60,000 bases of DNA from positions 30,686,926 through 30,746,925 of the forward strand of contig CAIIXF020000002.1 of the NCBI GenBank assembly GCA_903813345.2. The letters are read 5' to 3'. Below are positions 11,801 to 24,744 of the stretch, piece after piece; the first letter of the stretch is position 1; the number at the start of each line of letters is the position of its first letter. This DNA is from Owenia fusiformis. Its lineage: Eukaryota; Annelida; Polychaeta; Sabellida; Oweniidae. Made by a program: the position numbers and the translations under genes. Under the pieces are notes generated by a model, which was not told the DNA's origin, ran no database searches, and was given only the letters and a program-made list of their open reading frames with translations.

Positions 11801-14800
11801 TAACTATAGGAACGTCGATGTCTTGGCTATTGCACATGTAAACACAGAACATATATTGTACTTAGATATATTAGTGTTATTAAGAAATATAGACCGAAGA
11901 GCATGTGTGATATCGACGAATACAGAAAGCAGGGCTAAGCCCAAACGTTTTCTGTACCCCGAACAACCGACCTGCTCTGAGGTCTGTATTACGAACATGA
12001 AAACTCACCAAAATGTTTCGAATATTCATTATGGTCTGTCATTACTACGACCCGCCGTTATGACGTCATACATTACTCGTATTACCGGGGGTATTGTTCG
12101 CGAATATAACCCGGGTGAAAGATTGACTTTGTTCACAGTTTTTAGAAGGCGTGAATACTGTCGGGTTCGAATCATTAATTGTGTTTTCAGATGAACGTAT
12201 TCATTTCCCTAATATCTAATACTGTGTTAAGCCTGTATATAATTATAAATCAACAAAAATATGTCACTTCTAGGTCATACCTTCATACAAATTGAGAACT
12301 TGTTGTTGACCCAAACTAAACTAAACTGTCTCATTCCGATCGCGAAGTAAATTGTTCCATACCGAACCAAAACCTGTAAGGAACAGTTTCGACCAGTACG
12401 AGTAGCGTTCCTTGTACACAGGATTTGCTGTATACTATGCTTTACTCATTTACTTGTAGTTTGTATCTCATCCCCACTGCCAGCAACTACTAGCCTCGAT
12501 TTGGTACGACGGGTTACCCGGATGGCGAAAACGTCATACGTTTACAAAGTTCTTAATTTGCCTCGGACTTATTTGCATTTGGCCGTTCATGGCAGTGTAC
12601 TACCTGTTCTTTCCAAAAAGTCAGATGGGGCAGATGATACGAACTCCGTTCATGAAATTTCTTTATCACAGTACTTCCTTTGTTGTATTTCTTCTATTGC
12701 TAATCCTTGCCTCTACTGAGATAAGCAGTATTGACGGACGGGGAATGAGTAGAGGACCCCCACCGTCTCAACTTGAGTGGCTCATCACATTCTGGGTGAT
12801 AGGTAACGCATTAACATAATCGTGTTTCGTTATATATTTTTGGATTATTCTTGTCATACAGTGCTTTGATTAAATATCATTTGAATCGATAGACCCCGTT
12901 TACAGAATTCTGATACACTACAGTATAGAGTAAGTTACGCCGTAACCCATTAATTTTTACAATTAGAATAACATCTTTTAACTTTATTTTGCCATTGCTT
13001 TCCTTTAGGTTTCATCTGGAGTGAATGTAAACAGCTTTGGGAGGAAGGACTGAAAGCGTACATCCGTCAGTGGTGGAACTGGTTGGACTTTATAATGCTT
13101 GCCCTCTATCTATGCACTTTCTCCTGCAGAATAGTTGGATATATTCAACTGGAATTTTGGCCAGAGAGATATGGCCCCAGGGATATGCTCAGGAGCGATT
13201 GGCCCCACAACGACCCAACGTTAATCTCAGAAGGATTGTTTGCGATTGCTAATGTGTTTAGCTTCGCAAGGTTTATATACTTATTCCTACAGCATCCTCA
13301 TTTGGGGCCACTACAGATTTCATTAGGTTGTATGCTCATAGATATCGCAAAGTTTCTATTCATCTTCTTCCTTGTGCTTATATCATTTGCCTGTGGTCTG
13401 AACCAGCTATATTGGCACTATGGGAACGAAGATAATCTTGCCAGCGACGCCTTCCTAACGTAAGTGCAAACTTATCTTATTTCAATGATTATCATATACA
13501 CAGGGTGTCCAAAAAGTCACATAACTTGTGTTGCCCCTTCGTTAATTAATTCTGCACAAATCGGATTCTGGATTCTTACGGGGTGTACTTTCATGGATCT
13601 CATTTAAAGAGAGTTAATCAATGTTATAACATAAATAACGAAATTGCTGTGTGTGGTATTCCGCCTGAAGACAATATGAACCATTCAATGTAACCTCACT
13701 TTCATGTATAACTGCCTGGGGTTACCATAAAGTCGCATTACCATACGACAGCAACAACAAAACGCTAGCATCAGTCCTGTTACTTTTGAGACACCGTGTA
13801 CAGTATTATAAAGTGTCCAGCGGGGTGTTCGAAAATAAAGAGACGCACTCTTCTTTTTGTAATCCAATTTGTATAATGTTATATGAGTCACTATTTAATC
13901 ACGAGCATTAACCAAAACCGAAGTCCATGACATATACTAGTATATTATTCATAATTGAGAAACATGAAGCAATTAAAAGACTTTCTTTTCGTTACAAATT
14001 ACTTTCTTTTTATGTGATCCAAGCTATTATTATTAACAATTGTTCTTCAACACAATCTTATGACCACGGGTAAAAACTAAATATTCATTTGCATATCAGT
14101 ATAACTTAAAACATGCAATGTACTGTAGTTGTTTATACCTTTAGTTTGAAAAATAAAATTTTACGATTGTCCACTAAATTTAATCGAAGATTATAAAGTT
14201 GCCTCAGTAGAAATAACATTTTTGTTGTTATGCTAATTAGCATGCCATTTTACAATCTGACAGAGTTGAACAATTCACTTCATATCACATTGTTTTTTTT
14301 CCAATAACAATGCCAGTTTCTGAAATATTCATTAATGGGACAACTACATATTGTTTGACAATGAGTTTCTCTTATTATGGGACGCTTTTTTCTTTTATGG
14401 GTTCTTTCTAGTGTAACGAAAAATGTTTCTCACAAATGTTCATTTTGTATCCAATGCATACAAATATAATCGAACTTAAAAATATTCATGAGATAGCAAT
14501 ATGGTATCTTATATGCATGTCCATGCTGAAAAACCATTACTTAATCAGTTGATGTTAAGAACATGTCTCAAACAGTATGAAGCCAATCTGAGTTCTAATA
14601 ATTTGTTCACAGCCATTTCAGATTACCTTTAGGGATGTATATCCTCTTCTTTTATATTATTTGTTTCACATTATTAATGCGCATGGATATTTATCTTTTA
14701 TAATTTTACAGATTGTATTTCTAATCATATTATAATTGCTATAATGATTAAAATGTGTAATAAAAGTCATTATTTGAATACTTTTATTTCGAATGCACAC

Positions 14801-17800
14801 TATCCTTTGCTATAGTACTTACTCCGTTGTTATGTTATTTCTATGCAACAGAGTATAATGCATACGAATGTAAATGCATACGACTTTATTTTGTTCGGAT
14901 CATACGTATCCATATACAACGTTGAGCTATTCCATGTTACATCCACGTTACATTACATTGTTGATAAAATATCATTGCGTACCATTTTGAATTTAGTAAA
15001 TAAATGTATTGTATTGCACAATTTTCAAGAAAGTGAGTATGTCATCATATGCAAAAGACCTGCTCGTGAGTATGACATCATATGCAAAAGACCCGCTCCA
15101 TTCGTTCATTCTGAATTCAAGACATTAATCTATTATTATAACATGTATGTCTAGAGGAATAATCAGATATTCACCGTTTTGTCTTGTATGAATATCTTTT
15201 GAAAGGGTCACACGCTATAGTGTTAGATTTCATCTTTGAGCGCAATTAATTTCACTGTTCCGTTATCTAGGAGTCAATTGCCCTACTTATCAATGACTAT
15301 CTCATTAATTAGAATACGGGGTTATATTAAACATGCATATAGATGATACTAATATATTTCATATTAGATATACCGTAGTAATTATAAATGTAACGCTGTG
15401 TCCCTTTTGTTGAATTGAGTTCAATTTTTTACATATTTATTGCAACTTTGTCTCACCTTTATAGGTATCACTCAGGTAAAATACAAATTATACATATTTC
15501 TTAAAACCTAACTGGATTTTCCCTTTACTTTTATTTTTAGTATTTGGACAAGTGGAGGTACGCTTTTCTGGTCTTTATTTGGTTTAATTCCTCCAAAGGT
15601 GACACAAATAACAGACCACTTGTTTATTGTGAGAGTAGGCGAAGGGCTCCTAATGGCTTACCACGTCTTAGCTATAATAGTTCTAATAAACATGTTAATT
15701 GCTATGATGAGTAGCTCATTCCAAGATATCGAGGTACTATCTGAAACTGGTTTCGAATCCAATATTCTAAGCATTGCATGTATTGTTATGGTTTGCACCA
15801 ACCATGCAAAATAGGCATGTCTTTTAACAAACGAGGTAGCGTTGATGTACCTCGATAGATTGGTATACACCAAGTTCTTAGAAATAACACTCAGTCGACT
15901 ATCTGATAAATTAAAAAAGGGTATCCCGTTTCCTGTTCATGTGCACATCCACATGTACAGGGTGTCCCGAAAGTATGGGCCCATATATCATTTTAAAGCT
16001 CATCCAAAGTTACATTGATTTGCCAAGTATCATCAATCAATTTACAAATGGTAAAAAGTTAAAGGCATTTCAAAACTTAGTGTTTGGGCAAAATTAAAGT
16101 TAAAATCAGTATCCTGGAAACACTGCTAACCTGAATGTGACCAAAAATATGGGTGATATCATTAAAGAGAGGATGGATATTGAGTTGTAAAAAGAGATCG
16201 GTAAGGGCAGATACTCCAAGGAAATTCTTCTAAAATGTCTTAAAAAGGTTTTATTAGGATTATTAAATGCCATACCCCTATTTGCAGTGTATTTAAGGTC
16301 AGATCTGGAAAGAATTGCTTCTGTTAACATGGCCAAGGGAGACGCGGCGACTATTCATTTTGTGTAAAACTAAACTTTAATTTTGGTAAAACAGTACATT
16401 TTGAAATGTATGTAACTTTTTCCCATTTGAAGGTTGAACCATGATACTTGGCAAATCAATGTAACTTTGGACAAGCTTTAAAATGATATATGATACATAC
16501 TATGGGGACATTGTTGTATGTCTGCCTAGGGGGGGGGGGCATACTTTCGGGACACCCTGTATAGTCTTAGAATTCTTGATTGTAAAAGACATGCCTTGCC
16601 AACTACGGTGTTATCATCTTCCCCTATGCAGTCTTTCATATGTTTCGTCCATATAGGTGTATCTAGTTTAGTGTGCTAATGCTGTTCTTATATTGAGTTT
16701 TATTTTGGTTTCTGGTTTAGTTGTCCTTGATGGAATATCCAGGAGTAAACTGTCCCGACGGTTACCAGAAAGCATGAATATGCTTGTACACATTGAATAA
16801 GTATTACCATCGTTACAGTTAAACTCTGCATATATGAATTCTACCATGGTGACGGTTTTATGCAACTATAATAACGCAACGTTAATAAAGTGCATGATAT
16901 TTCAAATCACAAACCGGAAGTCGGAATATAATTACTGCATTCGTACTGCAAATATAAGACATCGTTCATAGTTAATGCTTAAACGATACATACAGCAATT
17001 TAGGAGTGACTTCCTTCTTCCAAAAGTTTACAAACCATTTACAAATTTAGTAAGGTCGTGAAGATCAGCAAGGCATTTTCCCAGGGTAGACATCTATAAG
17101 TCATTTAGCACAATTTTCATTAGATAGGAATTTCCTCTTTTCTAAACAAGGTTCACTTTCCATTAGAATCAAATACCTTTAATTTATCCCCCATGAGTAC
17201 ACCTGAAATTGTATAACTATCTTTCATACCTCCATGTCGCATGTAACTTTGTATTTGCAGACTTCCAAGTACATTAACGACGCTGTTTTGGTCATTATTC
17301 AGTATCACTCATATTACTGATGTCGTAATTGATGCTCCAAATCTCCATATACCACAGTTAATGGGTAGCTTACTCTTTGGGGCTTATCACGTTGCATCAA
17401 TAATTGTGCTGCTGAATATGCTTATTGCGATGATGAGCAATTCATTCAATTCAATAGAGGTAATTCCGAACGTAAAATCATATGACATCACAATGTAGCC
17501 CACATGTTTCTTGTGACCAAGTTTTGCTCTACGATCTCTTGCAACTCATTATCGCCCCTTAAAGTACATACAATTGGACACATAAACTGCAAGAGCAGAT
17601 ATTTCTTTTGAATAAATGTAGAATTGAAGTCCTTATTGATATGATTTATCCGTATTACATTGTGTATACACATATTTTGATGTAGGACATTTCCGAGACA
17701 TCCTTGTATGTTTTATGGAATAGTCACAGTGTGTTCACATTCTAAATACATATTCTGTAAATAAGCAGATCATCCTGAACTACGTTTATGCTAAAAAATG

Positions 17801-20800
17801 TCAAACCATAATTGTGGGTGTAAAATGGTATATTTTGGCCATTTGGGCTGCATTTGATATGATGACATTTTAAATGTATATATATATATCCTATAGTGTA
17901 TATACAGGGTGTCAAATAAGTCTTGTCCCCCCTCTACAGCCAAAACCAAGATATTTGGTACCAAGTGTGATATATCATTGGAAAGGTCTTCCAAAGTTAC
18001 GTTGATTGGCATATATCTGACACATGTCAATCAATCTCACAATTTTTTACATTGTATCAATTGAAGTGACCATATGCCTAGAAACATGGCAATTTGGCGT
18101 ATTTGGCAGGATTTTAAGAATCAGGTATGAGACTAAATATGTTTATGACGATGAATTTAACCAATTTCTGGATAGGGTTAGATGTGTAGAAAATAGAGGT
18201 GCAAGAAAAGTGGTGAAAACCTTTTTGGAACAAGTGGAATGCGAAAAAGATTAACTTATTGACGTATTTCTGAGGTCATATCCTTGTCGTTTTGACGCAA
18301 AAAAGCTACTTAAAGGAGGGCATGTTAACTATAAAAGACATCATAAAAATATAGGTAAATTTCATCCAAAATACTTGAGAGTTGGTGAGTTTACATAAAT
18401 TTGGACGATCTTTCCAATGGTATATCACACTAGGTACCGTCTGTTAAGGCTTTAGCTGTAGCAGGGGGGCCGGGACTTATTTGACACCCTGTATACTGTT
18501 TATGTATCGTTATTTATTCTAGAATACGTATCGTACATTGCTCATTCTTTCTTTTTGTAATTATACTAATTTCATTTGATTTGTACATTAATATTGTAAT
18601 ACATGTTCCGTATGCACTGGAATGTTCACCTTCACCATAGTACTAGGAATTTAAAACATTTACGACATTTATATAGATTTGTAGAAGCGAATCATATAGA
18701 TAATATCAAATATTTCACTATTTTCTCATTATACAAGTATAATTGTTCAACTAAACAATCATGTTTTTTAATATTTTGAACTTTTTGCACAGTGATGTGA
18801 TGTGATAAATATTAAAACACCAATCTAATATATGTCCTTCTAAGCCTTAATTATCATCTTGCATAATATCTAACTGATTAAAATACCAAACAACCATTCT
18901 TTCGTTGCTTATTCTATAAGCAAAACCTAAATTTTCGACCACTGTGTAAAATCTAAAGATTAATTCATAATATTCTACTATTTTGAAAAAAATATTTTCG
19001 AATAAAAAACTATATTCTGTTATCAATTCGTTTTAGGATCATGCTGATAGGGAATGGAAATTTGCAAGATCTAAACTTTGGATGGGATACTTTGACGAGG
19101 GATCCACAAGTCCAACTCCTTTTAATCTGATTGTTAGTCCGAAATCTGTTTACTTTTTCCTGAAAGCCACAAAAGATTTCTTATGCAAATGTTGTAGTCG
19201 TGAAGAGCCAAAGTTACGAAGGCAGTCCATGGGAACTATTAAGGTAAATGACTGTATACAAGATATGTTTCACCTGGAGAACTCTCTTTCTTTAAGAACT
19301 CGCAAAGCCATTGACGAACTAGGATCTCCGAGCTTAATATCATTATTTGAATTGCGTTCGTATATTCTAAATATCTTAATCCATAATTCCATACCTACTT
19401 AGGTTCTAGATACATAATGTGCAGAAATGTATAGTTTTGAAATCAATTCATGGATCTGCTCCAGCAATATATGAGTGTGAAAATGTCACAAACGTAAAAG
19501 CATGAAAAACTATTTTCTAGACTGAGAAAATGCGTACCTTTTTTATTGTGGAACTTGATGAGGTAGAATGTATCTAGAACCTCAATAGATATGGAATAAC
19601 TCAGTTATGTGTGGTCAGTTTTGGATATAGGCTTTGTCCCTCGAAAAATATGTGTATTTCCCTCGGTCATTGCAGTCCCTCGGGATAAACACATAACCCT
19701 TGAGATAAATCCTGTATCCAAAATCTCCGAGTGCATAACCCTATTATATGAACCACTCATATATCGCGTAATATAAAATATATATTAAAGCAGTGTTTCT
19801 TATGTAAATTCCAGCATGATGCAAATAGTAATAATCATGTCAACTCTATTGCTAGTGAGGTATGCTAGAAACTCTCATATTCAGATCATTTGTTTTTTGG
19901 CTTTTAGTTGTATTTGTGTGATTTTATTACAACTTTTGTTCTTTGATGTATTTCAAAACAATTATTGATAAGATGTATAAGAATGGTAGATAAGATGACA
20001 CACTGGCAGGGCCGCTTTCTTAATGTGTTTAGATTGCACATCTTTTAATTGTCAAGTCGAAAATGATCTTGCTTATTACATATGTTAAAGTTGATTGATT
20101 GGCATGGCCCTGGCCTGCTTGTGCTTGACGTTACATAACAACACGACGACATAATAAATACGGCATACGACATGCTTATTGTACCCTATATGAAAACGAA
20201 ATGTATATGTTTTTATTTGTGTACAGTTTGTGTATATTAAATTCAATACATGTATGTATAAGTTGGGCCAAGTGACAACATTTTGAAAAATTGGCAAACT
20301 CAATCTATATAACATAAAGTCGTTTAGCGGAAGATGATGTAAATTCAAACAATATGGTTTATAGATCTAGAATCAAAACTGTTTTTAAATTGTTATATCT
20401 TTTACATATCTTACATAAATATATTTTACATAATGCCTCGACAGAATTTTTACTGTAATTCTCAAAATACTTTACAGACACGTCCTATATACTATTTACT
20501 ATGAAGTATTTAAAAACAGATCATCAAGCTTGCGTTGATATCAATTTTCGGTGTGTTCATTTTTGGCACAACCTGTATAAGGACATGAATACATACTTTT
20601 TTGTTTAAGGTATATAGACCTACAGATATAAACATTACATTTCATTTCGAGATTAACATTCCAATACTTTCCACGGATATATACATATACTGTGGAATAT
20701 CTCAATATTTAAACAACCATCTTTCTCTAAGTGGTGATATGTTTAAAGATTGTATGATAGATAGGACAATGTACATGTTTTTTAATGTTAAAATATATTG

Positions 20801-23800
20801 ATATTGAAACATATAATTCAATTCTTTCTCCAGTTTTATTTCAAATACGTGTTGATGTTTGAGTTAAAAAGCTATGTATTCAATATCTACTGTGTTTCTA
20901 GGTACATAACGAGTGGGAAGGTCCGGGACCATGTATGGTTATAGGCTATATTTGTCTAGGTCCCGCTATCCTGAAAAGCGAACTAAATAGATACGTTTTA
21001 CTCAATTTACGAAATAAAGATTATATTTCAAACGCATGCTGCATATCCTAAATGTTGATCTCAATTCTTTGATCTGCTCCAGATATACTTATTGATCACC
21101 CCTCGTACATGAGTGTGAAAACCTCACAAACTTAAAAAGTAATTTTATGCTTAAAAAATACGAACGTATTTTTAAATTTTGCAACTTTGTGAGGTATAAT
21201 GAACCTAGAAGCTCAGTAAGTATGGTATACATAAAGTTATGCACGATCGGTTTCGGATGAAAGGTTTATCCAAAACCTCCTCGTACATAACCCTTATGTA
21301 TGTTGCGTTAAGTGTTATAGATAAAATATGCAATTTATGGATTTAAAAGTGTTGTCAGCCTTAAATATTTGCATTTAGTGGAATATTAGCTTTTTCAGCA
21401 TTTAAATGCATTGTTATTAAAAGGAGATTATTCTGGTAGGCATTTTATTGTGATGTACAAACTTTTTAATTGACTGAAATAACGTGGTGATCTTTGCACA
21501 GTTGAGAGGTTAATTTGATATTGATTGAACGTCCCAAAAGTATACATCTTACCATCATTAGTTATTGTTAAATTCAACGCAGTTTTAATAATAAACATTC
21601 TAAGAGCATTGTAAATCAAATCTGACGGGCTCAAGAGTATATTCGCATAATACTCTATCAAATTGTAAACACATCATAAAATGATTATTTATATTTTCAG
21701 TTTTATATTCTTGCAAGACACTGTCTATTTTCTTTTTCTTTTTGTAACGGTCCAACGGACAATTTCTTATCTTTTCTATTGTTTATCTGTGGACAATTTC
21801 AGTGACACTTGGGTTTTTCGAAATATATGAATTTTGAGTTTAAGACATTGGCAATGAACTCACTTGGCACCTTTTGAGGTGGATCCCGGCTATGGCATTA
21901 ATGGTTGAGAAATAGGGATCGAAACCAGCCATAGTTTTCTCCTGATGACGATTGTGAATTATTGTGTTTTATGGATTATGGCGACGACTTTTGTGAATGG
22001 ATGTTGACCCTTTGAAACGCCTATGGACTTGGAGACTGGATTTTATCTATCCCACATCATTTGAGACTGAATGCTCTATCTTGTATGAGTACTTGTATCT
22101 ACAACAATTTTTGAGGTTATGAGTATTGGCTATCAATTGGCTATCAATTTCTAATTTTTTCCTGACATGTATTGTAATGACTTCAGTATGAATGAAATGT
22201 CCCTTGGTCTTCTGGTCTTGGCTTGTGATATTGATTCTTGAATGGTGGGGGGAAAGGGGGTATTAGACATTGTTTCTTTTCACGTTAGATCATGGTTTTG
22301 GGCTATATGGGGTTTGTTTTTCTTGACTGGTATGCACTTGCACTTGCTACATTCTTGCTAAGTTCCATTACAACTTTTGGTCCTTTCCCTTTGGCACTAG
22401 TGCTTATATATTTGAATAATATGATATCTTAAGTTATTATTTATTGAGTGTCACGGGGGAATAAGTCGATAATAGTACTCTGTCTTGTTTACTGACCTTT
22501 ACTGACTTTTGGGTCATGCTTCATCGAACACTATGTTCCACTATCATATAAATATGTATTGATCTGAATCACATTCTCTTTATTATGTCAGGCTATTTTA
22601 TGTTTATTTGTTATTTTTCAGAGGCCGAAGTACACACCAAATAGTGAGACAACTTCAGTGCAAACAACAGAAGACATACCAAAATATGAGGTAAACATGT
22701 GTAATGGATTATATAAGTACCACACAACTATTTCTGCCAAGCACATTTTATATGTTAGCACTATTGTTACTTTCATATTGTATGTTCAAATGAAGAGGCA
22801 ATCAAAAATCTATGAAGCGTGAAATTGGAACTTAACACGTCATAGATATATCAATATCGCAAATTGTAGTACCCAGATCAAATTAATAGTTCGTATCTCA
22901 AATCTTGGTGTCACAGAAACCATTTTTGGAAATGTTTCATTTTGTGAGACATGGTGCTTATTTGTGTCTAGAATTATATAGAAATCTTAAAACGTTTTAT
23001 TTACAAGAAATAATGTTGCCACTTATTTGTGTTTTAAATCTGAATCATTTGTCGAAATTTAACGGTTATTGAATTTCATATTGTATTTGTATTTACAGGA
23101 CATAATGGCGAGACTCGTAAGTCGGTATATTCATCAGTTCAAGAAAAACTTACGGAACCAGGAGGTCAATGAGGACGATCTTCTCGAAATAAAACAAGAT
23201 ATTTCTAGTTTACGGTAATTTGTTTCATGCTTTTCTAAAAAAGACACACCGCTTTCTACAATCTATAGATAGGAGAGTATATCCATGATAAATGAAAGTT
23301 TGTTATACGCATGGCACGATTCACTGAACTTTGAATGTTATTTGAATGATTGTAAATATAAAAAGTAATTCATCAAAACATACTAATGTACCTTTATAAT
23401 TGGTATATCTTGTTCAAGTCTCGTTTTAATGAGAAACTCTTTACAACTATTTAATTTTTCCTAAGAATAACCGGGTAAATCCAAATTGACACGGTTTTAA
23501 AGAATCGTTGATAATTAATTTATTCTTAAAATGTTCATAATTGTAAGATCTGTTTGTCAATATTTTTATTTAGTTGCATGCCAATGGAGTTAAGTAATTA
23601 AGAAATAAAGTAACTTTTGTCAGTTTCTTCATATACGTATATGTATAGCATACTACAATCAGAACTACTATTGCTATATATTTATTCATCTTATAAGTCT
23701 ATTCGATATGACCCTTTACATGTCTTGGTTTTTATGCTAAGGAATACATTATTTTGCATTTATGTTTAAGGTCAGAGAAGGATTGGTTTCAGGAAAATGA

Positions 23801-24744
23801 GATACAATGTGATATGCACAATTTTACTTGAGGTTATTGTACCTGAACATCAGTGAAAATTAAAAGGCATCATTTTAAAGACTGTCATCCATTTCCCATA
23901 TAACAATCGATGCATGGTCCATGTTTTAACTGTTTATGAATTTATCCGCAGTTACCCCTCTCTCATCGTTTGATTTCGCTCCATAGAAGAACTAGACTCC
24001 GAGACTCAAAAGTACCCATACAATGTTTTTCGATATATAAAAATCTAAGGATATTAACAACGATAAAATATTGACACTGATATAGCTCGATATATTTGAA
24101 TTATGTTGGATTATATTTTGAAGCATTTGAAGAAACCATTGAATGATGTATCATTTTATAATTAATCCCCTTATCCCTGGCCTGGTTTGTTATATAAATA
24201 TGGTATCGTTGAATTTGCAAGAAACCACAATTATGTTATATTGTACACGCGAATTAAAATAAATACCAATAATATCACATTTATAAATATTATTGAGAAT
24301 AACGAATAAGAATATTTTGCTCATGCGCATAAGCATATACAACTGATTGCTTTTTTATTATTCAGATATGAATTGCGTGAAGACAGAAAACGCGAGACTG
24401 CAAGAGCAACAGGGCATATTGACAATCTGAAGCGGGACATAATGAGGAGTTTAAAACCTGGATTACATTCCAACATGAACGGAATCCCTGGGAATCCACC
24501 AATAAGCCCCACATCTTCTTTCAATTCGGGGATACCATATACTATATCAGGGAATGTGATGTCACAACAGGAACTAGATTATTTAAAACGTGAAATAACT
24601 ATGGAATTGAAACACGAAATTCGCGAGGCAGTTGGGGAGATCGTTGAGGCTATGAATACTAATGCCATGAACAATTCAACAGCTCCAGCTCTGCCATCAA
24701 ATAGCAATGATCTATACCACACCCATCTGTATACTCAACTATGA
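8803..24744 (+). CDS. TRPC: TRPC4/5-like transient receptor potential cation channel, complete, with alternative pore exons
   Basis: Exons: 8803..9798, 12460..12802, 13009..13459, then 15541..15733 or 17261..17459, then 19037..19243, 19815..19859, 22622..22690, 23099..23214 and 24366..24744 (stop). Phases join throughout, giving 932 residues with the first pore exon. Residues about 55-200 form ankyrin repeats. His203, Cys207, Cys209 and Cys212 match the zinc-binding HxxxCxCxxC of TRPC4/5. [11 protein letters not shown] opens the pre-S1 region. S1 to S6 are visible, with S5 reading through GLNQLYWHY and the pore carrying LFWSLF. The TRP helix is [17 protein letters not shown], followed by TPFNL and SPKS. 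The C-terminus has the conserved [13 protein letters not shown] helix and ends in YTQL, a class I PDZ ligand. TRPC channels are receptor-operated calcium-permeable tetramers of the plasma membrane. The 45-bp exon 19815-19859 is the least certain exon. Confidence 0.93.
9849..9935 (+). repeat. Dispersed repeat, GGCGTTCGGCGGTTGG type
   Basis: The start of TRPC intron 1 (CAACTTTTTTATGGACGGCG, then CGGCGGTTGGTGTTTGGCG) resembles 47417-47510 (CAACTTTTTATGGACTCTG, then CGGCGGTTGGCGTTTGG). The two copies suggest a short dispersed element of unknown type. Confidence 0.55.
10429..11502. mobile_element. Mariner-like element with long terminal inverted repeats, in TRPC intron 1
   Basis: The element starts CAGGGTGTCCCAGAACTC and ends with the reverse complement, flanked on both sides by TA. 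The arms match for about 200 bp: the sequence around 10430-10625 reappears inverted at 11300-11502. The TA target site and CAGGGTGTCC ends fit a Tc1/mariner-type element. The middle keeps traces of a transposase on the minus strand (see next entry). Confidence 0.85.
10800..11110 (-). pseudogene. Degenerate mariner-type transposase fragment
   Basis: On the minus strand, translation gives [13 protein letters not shown] near 11050, then LPDFALLDF near 10950, then after a frameshift [18 protein letters not shown]. These match the order of the second and third catalytic aspartate blocks of mariner transposases (HDNAP, then PDLxPxDFFLW, then the K/L-rich segment). Stops and frameshifts interrupt it, so it is inactive. 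The N-terminal half is absent. Confidence 0.6.
13501..13798. mobile_element. Short MITE with CAGGGTGTCC ends, 41 bp after TRPC exon 3
   Basis: The left end is CAGGGTGTCCAAAAAGTCAC. The right end, inverted, is CACGGTGTCTCAAAAGTAAC, a diverged but alignable terminal repeat followed by TA. It starts only 41 bp from the exon 3 donor. There is no coding content. Confidence 0.6.
15033..15098 (+). repeat. Two-copy direct repeat, 33-bp unit
   Basis: Two adjacent copies of a unit beginning GTGAGTATGTCATCATATGC lie in TRPC intron 3. Apart from this and the MITE at 13501-13798, I see no recognisable feature in the AT-rich intron 13460-15540. Confidence 0.8.
15541..15733 (+). CDS. TRPC: TRPC alternative exon A: pore loop and S6
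   Basis: The acceptor TTATTTTTAG and donor GAG/GTACTA bound a 193-nt exon. Joined in phase 2 to exon 3 it reads [19 protein letters not shown]... and ends ...[18 protein letters not shown] in phase 0, running straight into [11 protein letters not shown] of the next exon. LFW is the pore-helix signature of TRPC channels, and FGL is the usual selectivity-filter sequence. The region between the end of S5 and the pore is short and lacks the cysteine pair found there in vertebrate TRPC4/5. See exon B at 17261-17459 for the alternative version. Confidence 0.92.
15958..16559. mobile_element. MITE with CAGGGTGTCCCGAAAG inverted ends, between the two TRPC pore exons
   Basis: The left end CAGGGTGTCCCGAAAGTATG and its inverted copy at the right end are flanked by TA. 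Subterminal motifs are also inverted: CCAAAGTTACATTGATTTGCC near 16005, and GGCAAATCAATGTAACTTTGG near 16455. A poly-G run lies near the right end. There is no transposase. Confidence 0.85.
17261..17459 (+). CDS. TRPC: TRPC alternative exon B: second version of pore loop and S6
   Basis: The acceptor GTATTTGCAG and donor GAG/GTAATT bound a 199-nt exon. Both phases (2 in, 0 out) are identical to exon A, so either one, but not both, keeps the frame: adding 193 or 199 nt a second time would shift it. It reads [20 protein letters not shown]..., then [20 protein letters not shown] and SNSFNSIE, with no stop. The S6 gate motif is kept, but the filter FGL of exon A becomes FSI and the outer pore is different. 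This is a tandem exon duplication with a likely mutually exclusive choice. Confidence 0.9.
17905..18491. mobile_element. MITE with CAGGGTGTCAAATAAG inverted ends, downstream of TRPC exon B
   Basis: The left end CAGGGTGTCAAATAAGTC and its inverted right end are flanked by TA. The subterminal segment around 17975-18010 (GGAAAGGTCTTCCAAAGTTACG) resembles that of the element at 15958-16559, so the two belong to one family group. A 76-codon internal reading frame at 18024-18254 has no recognisable similarity and is probably fortuitous. Confidence 0.85.
19440..21310 (+). repeat. Two diverged copies of a dispersed repeat in TRPC introns
   Basis: 19440-19750 and 21060-21300 share the order GATCTGCTCCAG, ATGAGTGTGAAAA, TCACAAAC, GAGGTA, AACCT, then GTACATAACCC or GTGCATAACCC. 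A further relative may lie at 54170-54440. The type of element is unknown. The rest of the large intron 19860-22621 shows nothing I can name. Confidence 0.45.

Noticed and set aside
18024-18254. 76-codon frame downstream of TRPC exon B
   Set aside because: It lies wholly within a MITE, has no splice context and shows no similarity that I can recognise.
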